64,000 nt of DNA from Kushneria indalinina DSM 14324 (lineage in GTDB: Bacteria > Pseudomonadota > Gammaproteobacteria > Pseudomonadales > Halomonadaceae): the NCBI RefSeq assembly GCF_003385845.1, contig NZ_QRDJ01000007.1, forward strand, positions 399,380-463,379, read 5' to 3'. Shown piece after piece: positions 7,687-15,358 of this stretch (within the stretch, counting starts at the first letter, position 1; each line of letters starts with the position of its first letter). The position numbers and the translations under genes are program-made. The notes beneath the pieces are model-generated. The model ran no database searches, was not told where the DNA came from, and saw only the letters and a program-made list of their open reading frames with translations.

Positions 7687-10309
7687 AGCCACCGGCCCAC
7701 TCAAGAAAATTACCCAGGGCAGCGATAAAACCGCGCAGGCCCTGAAAGCCTCGCGCGACCAGCTGCGAAACCTTGAGCGCCAGCAGAAAGACCTTTCCTC
7801 ATTCCGCAAACTGAAAGACGTCACGCGCGACAACAGCGAGGCGCTCGCCCGCGCGCAGGAGCGCATGCGCAACCTGCGTACCGAACTCAAGAACACCGCC
7901 GCCCCGACGCAGCAATTCCAGCAGAAATTCCTCAAGGCCCAGCACGAAGTCGAGCGACTCAATAGCACGCTCGGCGATCAGCGCCGGCGCCTCGGCCAGC
8001 TGCGTACCAGCCTCAAGCAGGGCGGCGTCAGCACCGACGATCTGAGCGGCAGCGAGAAACGCCTCGCCGGACAGATCCGGCAGGCCAATACCGCCCTCGA
8101 CGCCCAAAAGCGCAAGATGGCCGACGTCACCGCCGCTCAGAAAAAAGCGGCGGCAGCGGCGGATCGATACCAGCGTGGCCTCGGGCGCGCCAATACAATG
8201 CGCAGCGCCGGCTTTACCGGACTCGCCACCGGCGGCAGTGCGCTTTATGCCGGTGCAAGATTGCTCGCGCCCGGTATCGAGTACGGCGAGACAATGAGCA
8301 AGGTTCAGGCGCTGACGCGGCTGGACAAGGATGATCCGCGCCTTGAGGCGCTCAAGCAGCAGTCCCGCGATCTCGGCAGCTCGACCGCATTCAGTGCATC
8401 GGAAGTGGGGCAGGGCCAATCATTTCTCGCCATGGCAGGATTCACACCTGAGGCCATCCAGAAAGCCATTCCCGACATGCTCAATTTGGCGCTGGCCAAT
8501 GGCATGGATCTGGGTCGTACCGCTGATATTTCATCGAACATCCTTTCCGGTTTTGGTCTCGACCCCGATCAGATGGGGCGCGTTGGTGATGTGCTGACCG
8601 CGACCACGACCCGCGCGAATGTCGATCTGGAAATGCTCGGCGATACGATGAAGTACGTAGCCCCGCAGGCCCGCGCGATGGGGATGTCGCTGGAGCAGGC
8701 TTCAGCCATGGCGGCCCTGCTCGGGAATGTAGGTATTCAGGCCAGTCAGGCCGGCACCACCATGCGCGCCATGATTACCCGTCTGGCTGCGCCTACCGGT
8801 GAGGCCGCCGGAGCGCTCAAGGAACTGGGGCTCCAGGCAAAGGACTCTAATGGGGACCTGCGCGCCGTGCCCAAAATCCTCGCCGACGTGTATCAGGCCA
8901 CCAAGGACATGGGCAACGCAGACCGCACCGAATACCTGAAAACCATTTTCGGTGAGGAGCCCGGCGCCGGTATGGCCGAGCTGATCAATAAGCAGGGCGC
9001 TGCCGGCATCGAACAATTTGTCGATGTGCTTGAACAGTCCGGCGGTGAAAGCGCGCGCGTGGCAAAGACCATGGCCGACAACATTGGCGGCGATCTCAAA
9101 AGCCTGCGCTCTGCGTGGGAGGAAGTCGGGATCTCGATCACCGACACCAATGAAGGGCCGCTGCGTGATCTGGTTCAATGGATCACCGACGTCACGCGCA
9201 GCGTCGGCAACTGGATCAAGGAAAACCCGAAGCTCGCCGGCACCATCGCCAAGGTCGCCGCCGTAACTGCCGGTCTGGTCGCGGCAGGTGGTGCTTTCAC
9301 CATCATGATGGCCTCGCTGCTCGGCCCCATCGTCACCGTGCGTCTGGGGCTCAACATGCTGGGCATTAAAGCGGGCGGCCTCGGCGGCAAGATCTACTCG
9401 CTCACCAGCCGCATTCTGCCCGCACTGGGGAAGGGGCTGCTGGCCATCAGCCGCGGGTTCCTGATCACTGCCAGCGCCATCGGCAAGGCCGGGCTGGCCC
9501 TGCTCACCAATCCCATGACGTGGATTATTCTCGGCATCGTGGCAGCCGTGGCTGCCCTCGCCGGTGCCGCGTATCTCGTTTACAAGAATTGGGGCGCGAT
9601 CAGTGAATGGTTCAGCCAGCGATGGCAGGACGTCAAAGCCGCGTTCGATGGTGGTATCGCTGGCATTTCACGATTGATCCTCGACTGGTCGCCGCTGGGC
9701 CTGCTGCAAAGGGGCATCACCAGCGCGCTCTCGGCGCTCGGCATTGAGGTGCCCGATCAGTTCAAGTCACTCGGCGGCACGATCATCGACGGCCTGATTG
9801 GCGGCCTGTTTGGCAAGCTCGGCGAGCTGAAAAATAGCGTGGTCGGTATCGCTGACAGCGTGACGGGCTGGTTCAAGGACAAGCTGGATATTCACTCACC
9901 CTCGCGCGTGTTCGCCGCCCTTGGTGGCCACACCGTCGACGGCCTGACCCTCGGACTTGAGCGCCAGCGCGATGACCCCGCCAAAAGCATCACCGACATT
10001 GCCAGCCGTGTTCGGCAGGCCGGTGCCGGTCTGGCACTCGGCGCCATGGCCCTGCCGGCAGCGGCCATACCGTCGATCTCACCCAGCGAGCCGATCCGGT
10101 TTGATAGCCGGCCCCCGCTCGCCGCCGGCGGTGGCCAGCAGATGGTTGATCAGCGCATCACCCTGGGCGACATCAATATCACTGCATCCCCCGGCATGGA
10201 CGAGCGACAGCTCGCCCAATACGTCGCGCAGGAAGTGCAGCGCGCACTGGCGCAGGCGCAACGCGATCAGGGCGCCCGCCGCCGTTCATCCATGTACGAT
10301 CAGGAGTAA
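7640..10309 (+). CDS. T: Tail tape measure protein T
   Basis: An 889-residue tape measure, near P2 gpT (815). Residues about 1-185 are highly charged coiled coil. Residues about 195-520 form the TP901-type core with Gly-Gln-Ser-Phe-Leu-Ala-Met-Ala-Gly-Phe and Ala-Ser-Gln-Ala-Gly-Thr-Thr-Met-Arg-Ala-Met. Residues about 530-650 contain hydrophobic stretches thought to reach the host membrane. The motif His-Ser-Pro-Ser-Arg-Val-Phe near residue 755 is common in these proteins. It sets tail length and follows the E/E' chaperones that bind it. Confidence 0.94.
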   Translation: MARDLKLQVLLNAVDKATGPLKKITQGSDKTAQALKASRDQLRNLERQQKDLSSFRKLKDVTRDNSEALARAQERMRNLRTELKNTAAPTQQFQQKFLKAQHEVERLNSTLGDQRRRLGQLRTSLKQGGVSTDDLSGSEKRLAGQIRQANTALDAQKRKMADVTAAQKKAAAAADRYQRGLGRANTMRSAGFTGLATGGSALYAGARLLAPGIEYGETMSKVQALTRLDKDDPRLEALKQQSRDLGSSTAFSASEVGQGQSFLAMAGFTPEAIQKAIPDMLNLALANGMDLGRTADISSNILSGFGLDPDQMGRVGDVLTATTTRANVDLEMLGDTMKYVAPQARAMGMSLEQASAMAALLGNVGIQASQAGTTMRAMITRLAAPTGEAAGALKELGLQAKDSNGDLRAVPKILADVYQATKDMGNADRTEYLKTIFGEEPGAGMAELINKQGAAGIEQFVDVLEQSGGESARVAKTMADNIGGDLKSLRSAWEEVGISITDTNEGPLRDLVQWITDVTRSVGNWIKENPKLAGTIAKVAAVTAGLVAAGGAFTIMMASLLGPIVTVRLGLNMLGIKAGGLGGKIYSLTSRILPALGKGLLAISRGFLITASAIGKAGLALLTNPMTWIILGIVAAVAALAGAAYLVYKNWGAISEWFSQRWQDVKAAFDGGIAGISRLILDWSPLGLLQRGITSALSALGIEVPDQFKSLGGTIIDGLIGGLFGKLGELKNSVVGIADSVTGWFKDKLDIHSPSRVFAALGGHTVDGLTLGLERQRDDPAKSITDIASRVRQAGAGLALGAMALPAAAIPSISPSEPIRFDSRPPLAAGGGQQMVDQRITLGDINITASPGMDERQLAQYVAQEVQRALAQAQRDQGARRRSSMYDQE

Positions 10310-10315
10310 GCCACC

Positions 10316-10759
10316 ATGCTGATGGCCTTGGGAATGTTCGTGTTTCAGACCAGTAGCGTGCCGTATCAGGAGCTGCAGCGCCGCACCGAATGGCGCCACG
10401 CCAGCCAGTCCCGCGTCGGCGACCGGCCCGCCTATCAGTTCATTGGTCCCGGCGCGGATACCATCACCCTCTCGGGCACCCTGCTGCCCGAGTTCACCGG
10501 CGGCCGCGTGGATCTTGACGAGATCCGCGACATGGCCGATCAGGGCCGGGCGTGGCCGCTGGTCGAGGGCACCGGCCGGCAGTACGGCCTGTGGGTCATC
10601 ACCGGCGTCGATGAGACCAGTAGCACGCTCTATCGCGACGGCGCTGCCGCGAAAATCGAGTTCAGCCTCACGCTGGAACACGTCGACGACGAGCGCACCG
10701 ACATGATCGGGGATCTCACCCTCTACACCGGCGCGCGACTGGTCGGGGCGTTCGTATGA
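10316..10759 (+). CDS. U: Tail protein U (tail completion)
   Basis: A 147-residue P2 gpU-like protein, normal length for the family. Recognisable features are the early Gly-Met-Phe-Val-Phe-Gln-Thr, the Trp-Arg-His-Ala-Ser-Gln repeat region and Gly-Pro-Gly-Ala-Asp-Thr-Ile-Thr-Leu-Ser-Gly. P2 U acts with D at the tail. It ends by overlapping the start of D by 4 bases. Confidence 0.92.
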   Translation: MLMALGMFVFQTSSVPYQELQRRTEWRHASQSRVGDRPAYQFIGPGADTITLSGTLLPEFTGGRVDLDEIRDMADQGRAWPLVEGTGRQYGLWVITGVDETSSTLYRDGAAAKIEFSLTLEHVDDERTDMIGDLTLYTGARLVGAFV

Positions 10760-11763
10760 GCGAGAAGCCCCAATACCGCCGGCCCGGCTACCGCATCACC
10801 ATTGGCGGGCAGGACATCACGCCCCGGATCAATGGCCGCCTGATCAATCTGCGCATCACAAGCCAGCGCGGGCAGGAGGCCGACCAGCTCGACCTCGCGC
10901 TGACCGACCATGACGGCCAGCTCGAACTGCCGCCCCGGGGCGCCAGACTGACCGTGGCCATCGGCTGGCAGGATGAGGGCCTGCTCGACCGTGGCGTGTT
11001 TATCGTCGATGAGATCGAGCACAGCGGATCGCCGGACCAGCTCACCATTCGCGCCCGCGCCGCCGACATGCGCAACCTGCTGCCCGGCAAACGGTCACAG
11101 TCATGGCATGACATCACCCTGGGCGACATCGTCGACACCATCGCCAAGCGGCACGAGCTGTCGCCGGTGATTGGCGACACCCTGCGAGGCATCCGGCTGG
11201 GGCACATCGACCAGACCGACGAGTCGGATCTCAATTTCCTGACCCGGCTGGGCCAGCGTTATGACGCCATCGCCGCCGTAAAATCTGAACGGATGCTATT
11301 CACCCTCGCCGGTGAAGCGCTCACGGCCAGCGGCATTGCCCTACCCGGCGTCACCCTCACCCGCCGCGACGGCGACCAGCACCGCTACAGCCAGACCGAC
11401 CGCGACAGCTACACCGGCGTGCGCGCGCACTGGAACGACAAGGCCGGCAGCAAGCGCCAGACGGCCATCGCGGGAGAAGGGGAAAAATTCAAGGATTTGC
11501 GCGCCACCTACGCATCAGAGGCCGATGCCCTCGAGGCCGCAAAGGCCGAGCTGCGCCGCATCCAGCGCGGCACGGCCGAGTTCGGGCTGACCATGGCCCA
11601 CGGCCGCGCCGACATCACCCCCGAAACGCCCATCACCCTGCGCGGCTGGAAACCGCAGATTGACGGCACCGGCTGGCTGGTGACGGAGGTCACGGATTCG
11701 CTCGATGACTCGGGCTATGGCACGACAATAAAATGTGAGACGAGGGCAGGCGGGGAAATGTAA
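10756..11763 (+). CDS. D: Tail hub protein D
   Basis: A 335-residue P2 gpD family protein (gp27-like hub). The opening Arg-Pro-Gly-Tyr-Arg-Ile-Thr and then Ile-Asn-Gly-Arg-Leu-Ile-Asn-Leu, and the later Glu-Ser-Asp-Leu-Asn-Phe-Leu-Thr-Arg-Leu, are typical. It forms the platform between tube, spike V and baseplate. It is the last structural gene of the late block; no T-rich terminator is visible before the opposing cargo genes begin 9 bases later. Confidence 0.94.
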   Translation: MSEKPQYRRPGYRITIGGQDITPRINGRLINLRITSQRGQEADQLDLALTDHDGQLELPPRGARLTVAIGWQDEGLLDRGVFIVDEIEHSGSPDQLTIRARAADMRNLLPGKRSQSWHDITLGDIVDTIAKRHELSPVIGDTLRGIRLGHIDQTDESDLNFLTRLGQRYDAIAAVKSERMLFTLAGEALTASGIALPGVTLTRRDGDQHRYSQTDRDSYTGVRAHWNDKAGSKRQTAIAGEGEKFKDLRATYASEADALEAAKAELRRIQRGTAEFGLTMAHGRADITPETPITLRGWKPQIDGTGWLVTEVTDSLDDSGYGTTIKCETRAGGEM

Positions 11764-11771
11764 GGCGAGGG

Positions 11772-11975
11772 TCAGGGGGCAGTGATCGACTCGAGCATGA
11801 CCTGCATGCCATAACTCATCGTTTTGCGTCCGGCATAAACACCGCTTAGATATTGTCGGGTCATGCCGATGCGTTCGGCCAGCTCGTTACGCGTTGAAGG
11901 GGTGCAGGCGGCGACAGCTTTGTCGATGAGGCGTGCCGCCGTTTCTGGGGCGTACTGAGTGCGAGCGTCGATCAT
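11772..11975 (-). CDS. Small helix-turn-helix protein, probable anti-CRISPR-associated (Aca) repressor
   Basis: A 67-residue all-helical protein with a clear Cro/CI-type HTH at about residues 28-60 (Asn-Glu-Leu-Ala-Glu-Arg-Ile-Gly-Met-Thr-Arg-Gln-Tyr-Leu-Ser). Its ATG overlaps the stop of the upstream AcrIF11-like gene by 4 bases, so the two are co-transcribed and probably translationally coupled. AcrIF11 genes are known to travel with small HTH genes (aca4 to aca7), whose products repress the acr promoter. I infer that role here and take the palindrome at 12459-12473 as its operator. Which aca family it belongs to cannot be decided by eye. It stands where P2 has ogr, but it has no zinc finger. 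Confidence 0.72.
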   Translation of the reverse strand: MIDARTQYAPETAARLIDKAVAACTPSTRNELAERIGMTRQYLSGVYAGRKTMSYGMQVMLESITAP

Positions 11976-12424
11976 GCTTTCACCATTTCGATAGCGGTTG
12001 CGTCGATCATGTATGCGATGCCTTGCTCATCTTCGACTTGCACAGCTTTGAAGCCAAGGGTCTTTGCAGCGCGGGCGGTGAGGGCTTGAATGTCCCAGCT
12101 CAGATCGGCCATGTCTTCCGGTTCAACGTCAATATCCATGTCCCATACGCTTTTGCTTTCATCAATGAGTGACTCGGCATCGTCTTCATCAATGCTTAGG
12201 CGTTCAGCCAGGGCGGCGACAATGCTGCTCAGTTTTTCGGCATCATCATGGTAGAAAAGCCGGCCGGCTTTAATGATGTCAGATTCTCCAATTTCGGCGG
12301 TATATACGACATGCTCGCCAGCGGTCATAACGTAAACGTCCCCGGCAAAAAAGAGGAACTCGCCGAATCTGCCCGACTGGTTGATTTCTTCGATTTCTTG
12401 GGGGCTGGTGTGGAAAAGCTGCAT
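11972..12424 (-). CDS. acrIF11: AcrIF11-family anti-CRISPR candidate (ADP-ribosyltransferase-like)
   Basis: A 150-residue acidic protein. From memory of the AcrIF11 family, it keeps the N-terminal Leu-Phe-His-x-Ser followed by Glu-Ile, Glu-Ile, Ser-Gly and Phe-Gly; the central Asp-Glu-Asp-Asp-Ala-Glu; and the C-terminal Leu-Gly-Phe then Val-Glu-Asp-Glu-Gln-Gly (131-135). Asp132 aligns with Asp115 of AcrIF11, a residue required for activity. AcrIF11 ADP-ribosylates Asn250 of Cas8f and so blocks PAM recognition by the type I-F Cascade. The ATG at 12424 is chosen over upstream in-frame starts because GGAGA lies 7 bases before it and the family begins here. It is the first gene of an operon with the Aca-like HTH gene. 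A toxin or other ADP-ribosylating role remains possible. Confidence 0.75.
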   Translation of the reverse strand: MQLFHTSPQEIEEINQSGRFGEFLFFAGDVYVMTAGEHVVYTAEIGESDIIKAGRLFYHDDAEKLSSIVAALAERLSIDEDDAESLIDESKSVWDMDIDVEPEDMADLSWDIQALTARAAKTLGFKAVQVEDEQGIAYMIDATAIEMVKA

Positions 12425-12451
12425 GTCGTCGTCTCCTGATCTGTTAAGCAC

Positions 12452-12480
12452 AGTGTACGGAAACTTAGTTTCCATTGCAA
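12452..12480 (-). promoter_or_regulatory. acr-aca promoter with embedded palindromic operator
   Basis: On the minus strand TTGCAA (12475-12480) and TACACT (12452-12457) are spaced by exactly 17 bases. The spacer contains the perfect inverted repeat GGAAAC-TAA-GTTTCC (12459-12473). A repressor bound there would block RNA polymerase. Aca proteins repress acr promoters in this way, so this is the likely autoregulatory operator. Confidence 0.65.
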
Positions 12481-12497
12481 GGCTTTTATTGCATCGA

Positions 12498-12845
12498 TCA
12501 GGCCGCACAGCGCCGAACCAGACTCACCACCACACCCAGCACCAGATCCGGCTTGATCCGACGGCTCGCACCGCCGCCCACCGGCTGGAATCGAAACTGC
12601 GGGCCGACGCGCAGCGTCTGAAACACCTCACGCACGCCATCGATCATGATCACGGCGAGATCCCCATGGCTTGGGTGGCGCGCCTCATCAACGACCAGTA
12701 CATCACCCTCAAACACCGGGCCGCCCACGCCCGCATCATCGCCGGCGCGCATTAGATAGCAGCTGGCCGGGTACCGGCTCAGGTCAATAAACATCAGGGA
12801 CGGATCGGGGCGTGCATCAACGGGACCAAGATACTGCGCGTGCAT
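12498..12845 (-). CDS. UmuD'-like S24-fold protein lacking the Ser-Lys dyad, SOS controlled
   Basis: A 115-residue LexA/UmuD C-terminal-fold protein. It parallels UmuD through Ile-Asp-Leu, Tyr-Pro-Ala-Ser-Cys-Tyr-Leu-Met-Arg-Ala-Gly-Asp, Glu-Gly-Asp-Val-Leu-Val-Val-Asp and Ser-His-Gly-Asp. Where UmuD has Gly-Asp-Ser60-Met this protein has Gly-Asp-Asp-Ala, and where UmuD has catalytic Lys97 it has Phe, so self-cleavage should be impossible. The UmuD N-terminal arm and cleavage site are absent too, so it resembles ready-made UmuD'. A perfect LexA box lies 17 bases upstream of the ATG. Possible roles are a polymerase V accessory, a decoy partner for host UmuD, or an antirepressor aiding induction like 186 Tum. 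The choice is open. Confidence 0.7.
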   Translation of the reverse strand: MHAQYLGPVDARPDPSLMFIDLSRYPASCYLMRAGDDAGVGGPVFEGDVLVVDEARHPSHGDLAVIMIDGVREVFQTLRVGPQFRFQPVGGGASRRIKPDLVLGVVVSLVRRCAA

Positions 12846-12861
12846 GGGGTCGCCTGCTCCT

Positions 12862-12881
12862 TACTGTATGTGTGTACAGTA
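12862..12881 (-). promoter_or_regulatory. LexA (SOS) box
   Basis: TACTG-TACACACATA-CAGTA: the full CTG-N10-CAG core with both flanking TA pairs, a perfect match to the gammaproteobacterial LexA consensus. It lies just upstream of the UmuD'-like gene, which should be derepressed after DNA damage. Confidence 0.9.
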
Positions 12882-12923
12882 AAAGATAACCCAAGATTAG
12901 CAGCAAGTGTTACATCAAATTAC

Positions 12924-12953
12924 AAAAAAGCCGCCCGGGATGGGCGGCTTTTT
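12924..12953 (-). terminator. Rho-independent terminator after membrane cargo gene
   Basis: The 12-base arms AAAAAGCCGCCC and GGGCGGCTTTTT surround a short loop. On the minus strand the stem is followed by a T tract, ending the transcript of the membrane protein gene before the SOS-controlled gene. It may act in both directions. Confidence 0.85.
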
Positions 12954-12967
12954 GTGATGGGGTGGGA

Positions 12968-14251
12968 TTAGCTCTCGGCGGAATCGACCGTCAGCATGTT
13001 GCCGAACATATCGCTGCGTTGGTAAGAGTATTTAACCCCGTTGAGGGTTTGCGATACGGAGTCGCCGCCGTCATAAGATTGCAGAAGCGACATCACTACC
13101 TCGAAAGCATCCTGTGGGCTCATGCTGTCCTGCGTCGCGGCAACCAATCCTGATGCTACCACCATGACCCGCGCGCCGGATTCCGGGGTGCCATCGCCGG
13201 TGCCCATGAAAATGATGCCATTCACGGCGCCGGATTGCGGCTTGATCGTGCCGGTCAATGCCAGATGTTCGCTGAACGCTTCTTGGAAGACGCCCTGCAC
13301 GCCGCTGTTATCGACATTGCCGTCAGCGCGATAGGGCTGGTTCAGATCGGCCATGGCGGAATTAAAGCGCTTGGCAAACGTCTTGGCATCAAAGCCCAGA
13401 TCGCTGCCGGATTCGATTTCGGCGCTTTTGGCGCTTTCGGCGGAAGTGGGCTTGGTTGAGACCTCACCGCCGCTGGCGTAGGGGCTCAATTCATTGATAA
13501 AGGCATTGAGGCCCGGCTGCTGATCCGAGTAATAGATGCTGTTCCAGTCGTCCGTCCAGCCGTAAAAGCCCCACTTGGGATCCAGTGATTTAAGGTCTTC
13601 AAGACTCTCTACGTCGATAAGCTCTTGTACGACTTCCAATGCCTCGGCGCGGCTCAGCTCCAGGGTAATTTTCTGGTCATCCAGCAGTTCAGGGGAGTCA
13701 CGATTCGTCAGGCTAGCGTACTGCCGAGGGATGGCATCAACGATGACGTGATCGGCATCGGTATGAATGAAGGTGTTATAAGCACCGTAAAGCGCCGCGC
13801 GCCAGTTGGTATCGTGAACGACCTCGTTCAGATCCCCTTCGACGACGGTCGGCAAAAGCTGGATATGCAATGGGTCGGATTCGAGCACGGAAAACGCATC
13901 GAATTCGGGCGGGTAGTCGTTGAAGTCCTCTGCCATGGCGATGACATCGTCGAACTGCTCGGGGCCGTCGCTGGCAACGGATGGGGGCTCTGAGGTGCCC
14001 GGGGCGTTATCTGTCGTATTGGCCTGATCATTGGCAGCAGGCTCGACGTCTTCGATTTCGCTGCCATTGATAGTGATGTCGATGAGAGCCAGTGCGATGA
14101 GCAGGAAAAAACCGGCGACCGTGCCGCCAAAAACGCCCGTCAAACCGCTGAAAAGCGCACCCTTGCCGTTGGCGCGCCGGTTACGCGTGATCCTGACCCC
14201 GATGATAATGGCCAGAATCGTGCAGATGATGAAGCCAATGCCCATGAACAT
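12968..14251 (-). CDS. Unknown two-pass membrane protein with large exported domain (prophage cargo)
   Basis: A 427-residue protein I do not recognise. Two hydrophobic segments lie at about residues 3-20 and 38-60, separated by a basic loop, then an acidic Ser/Thr/Pro/Gly-rich linker to about residue 100. The rest is a soluble acidic domain of about 320 residues, probably periplasmic or surface-facing, with a second low-complexity linker near residue 275. The gene is a single leftward unit between the SOS-controlled gene and the CI repressor, with its own terminator and an inverted repeat just before its start. The position suggests expression in the lysogen, so superinfection exclusion or another host-benefit function is plausible but unproven. 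Confidence 0.6.
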   Translation of the reverse strand: MFMGIGFIICTILAIIIGVRITRNRRANGKGALFSGLTGVFGGTVAGFFLLIALALIDITINGSEIEDVEPAANDQANTTDNAPGTSEPPSVASDGPEQFDDVIAMAEDFNDYPPEFDAFSVLESDPLHIQLLPTVVEGDLNEVVHDTNWRAALYGAYNTFIHTDADHVIVDAIPRQYASLTNRDSPELLDDQKITLELSRAEALEVVQELIDVESLEDLKSLDPKWGFYGWTDDWNSIYYSDQQPGLNAFINELSPYASGGEVSTKPTSAESAKSAEIESGSDLGFDAKTFAKRFNSAMADLNQPYRADGNVDNSGVQGVFQEAFSEHLALTGTIKPQSGAVNGIIFMGTGDGTPESGARVMVVASGLVAATQDSMSPQDAFEVVMSLLQSYDGGDSVSQTLNGVKYSYQRSDMFGNMLTVDSAES

Positions 14252-14259
14252 GATGATCC

Positions 14260-14283
14260 CTCAGCGTTGTATTAGACGCTGAG
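14260..14283. promoter_or_regulatory. Inverted repeat upstream of membrane cargo gene
   Basis: CTCAGCGT and ACGCTGAG are perfect 8-base arms around an 8-base loop, without a T tract. It lies 9 bases before the ATG of the membrane gene, where it could be an operator or an mRNA hairpin occluding the ribosome site. Confidence 0.45.
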
Positions 14284-14327
14284 AATATCACCGCTTACAT
14301 AGTGTTACGAACGGAAAGCCGAAAGTA

Positions 14328-15008
14328 TTACGCGATGCGCCCTATCCGCATGACGCACTCGCCAATGATCTCGACGTTCTGGTTGGAAAGCGGATCGACA
14401 ATTTCCGGCGGGTAATGCGGGTTGTCACTGATCAGGCGCCAGCCGCCGCCGGCCACGCGCTGCACGCGCTTGATGCGCAGGCCGTCATCCATGCGCAGCA
14501 GGAAAACGCCATCCGGTGTCCGGCTGCTGCGATCCACCAGGACGCGGTCGCCATCGTGCAGCGTCTCCCCCATCGAATCCCCTCGAACACGCACACCCAC
14601 CACCTGCGCCGGGTCCAGCCCGTCGCGCTGCAGCTGTTCGGTATCGAACTGGATGGTGGTCTCGATCAGCTCGTCATCAAACAACCGACCTGATCCAGCA
14701 GCGGCCTCAATGTCATAGATTGGGATGCGCGAATAGCTGGCAATGAGTTCATATGCCGCAGCGGGCTCGGCAATAGCTGTGGCGGATGATTCCTCTGGCC
14801 CTCGCCCCCTCACTAGCCAATCTAAAGACACATTATGTGATTCACAGAATGCGAGGCACTCATCTATCGGAATCGTGCCACGCGCCTTCCAGTTCCCAAT
14901 AGCGCCTGTGCTGACGCCAAGCGCATCAGCTAGATCCTTGTTGTAGATGATACCAAGGCGAAGTTTCATCCTGTCGATGACCGCCGCGGTAACTTCCTGC
15001 CTATCCAT
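14328..15008 (-). CDS. LexA-like CI repressor (HTH plus S24 peptidase)
   Basis: A 226-residue prophage repressor. Residues about 1-60 are a phage CI HTH domain (Asn-Lys-Asp-Leu-Ala-Asp-Ala-Leu-Gly-Val-Ser). Residues about 115-220 are an S24 self-cleavage domain with Gly-Asp-Ser-Met (nucleophile) and Leu-Arg-Ile-Lys (general base). An Ala-Ala-Ala-Gly-Ser-Gly segment between them is the likely scissile region. RecA-stimulated cleavage would make this prophage UV-inducible, unlike P2, whose small C repressor has no such domain. The ATG at 15008 is preferred over the GTG at 15038 because the latter overlaps the promoter region; its ribosome site is weak. It is transcribed away from the early operon. 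Confidence 0.9.
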   Translation of the reverse strand: MDRQEVTAAVIDRMKLRLGIIYNKDLADALGVSTGAIGNWKARGTIPIDECLAFCESHNVSLDWLVRGRGPEESSATAIAEPAAAYELIASYSRIPIYDIEAAAGSGRLFDDELIETTIQFDTEQLQRDGLDPAQVVGVRVRGDSMGETLHDGDRVLVDRSSRTPDGVFLLRMDDGLRIKRVQRVAGGGWRLISDNPHYPPEIVDPLSNQNVEIIGECVMRIGRIA

Positions 15009-15047
15009 CAGCGCATATCCAAATGTGACTCGATACACGATCTGCTA

Positions 15048-15070
15048 TTGACAGATTCACAAAACGTGAA
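15048..15070 (+). promoter_or_regulatory. Candidate early promoter -35 box with CI operator
   Basis: TTGACA (15048-15053) is a consensus -35 element facing the early genes; the matching -10 is weak (GAATAT at 18 bases). Immediately after it lies the perfect inverted repeat TTCAC-N5-GTGAA (15056-15070), well placed for the divergent CI repressor to block early transcription. Confidence 0.5.
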
Positions 15071-15116
15071 CGAATATGTGTGCGTTGCCATAGTTAACCA
15101 ATGGAAATCATACACG

Positions 15117-15338
15117 ATGAGTGAATCCAAGGCCCCAGCTCGTTTGAAGCGAGTACCCAACGGCTGCAATGCCAAGCCGATCTGGCTCCAGCTCAAAAAA
15201 GACGAGCGCGACAGCCTCGAAGTGATCGCGGGTGAAGAAATGCGCTCTCTATCTGCTCAGGCTCGGATGTTTTGCCTCAAGGGCATGGAGGCCTACCGAG
15301 CAGAATCAGAATCCAACCCCACCCCCGTCAGTCACTAA
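15117..15338 (+). CDS. First early gene, small basic protein (unknown, possibly Cox/Cro-like)
   Basis: A 73-residue basic protein that begins the rightward early operon across from CI. The segment Trp-Leu-Gln-Leu-Lys-Lys-Asp-Glu-Arg-Asp-Ser-Leu followed by Arg-Ser-Leu-Ser-Ala-Gln-Ala-Arg-Met resembles a ribbon-helix-helix fold: one strand and two helices. The ATG at 15117 is chosen because earlier in-frame codons fall inside the promoter region. A Cox- or Cro-type role in the lysis-lysogeny switch is suggested by position only. Confidence 0.55.
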   Translation: MSESKAPARLKRVPNGCNAKPIWLQLKKDERDSLEVIAGEEMRSLSAQARMFCLKGMEAYRAESESNPTPVSH

Positions 15339-15358
15339 CTCCACAAGGAACCGCAGCC

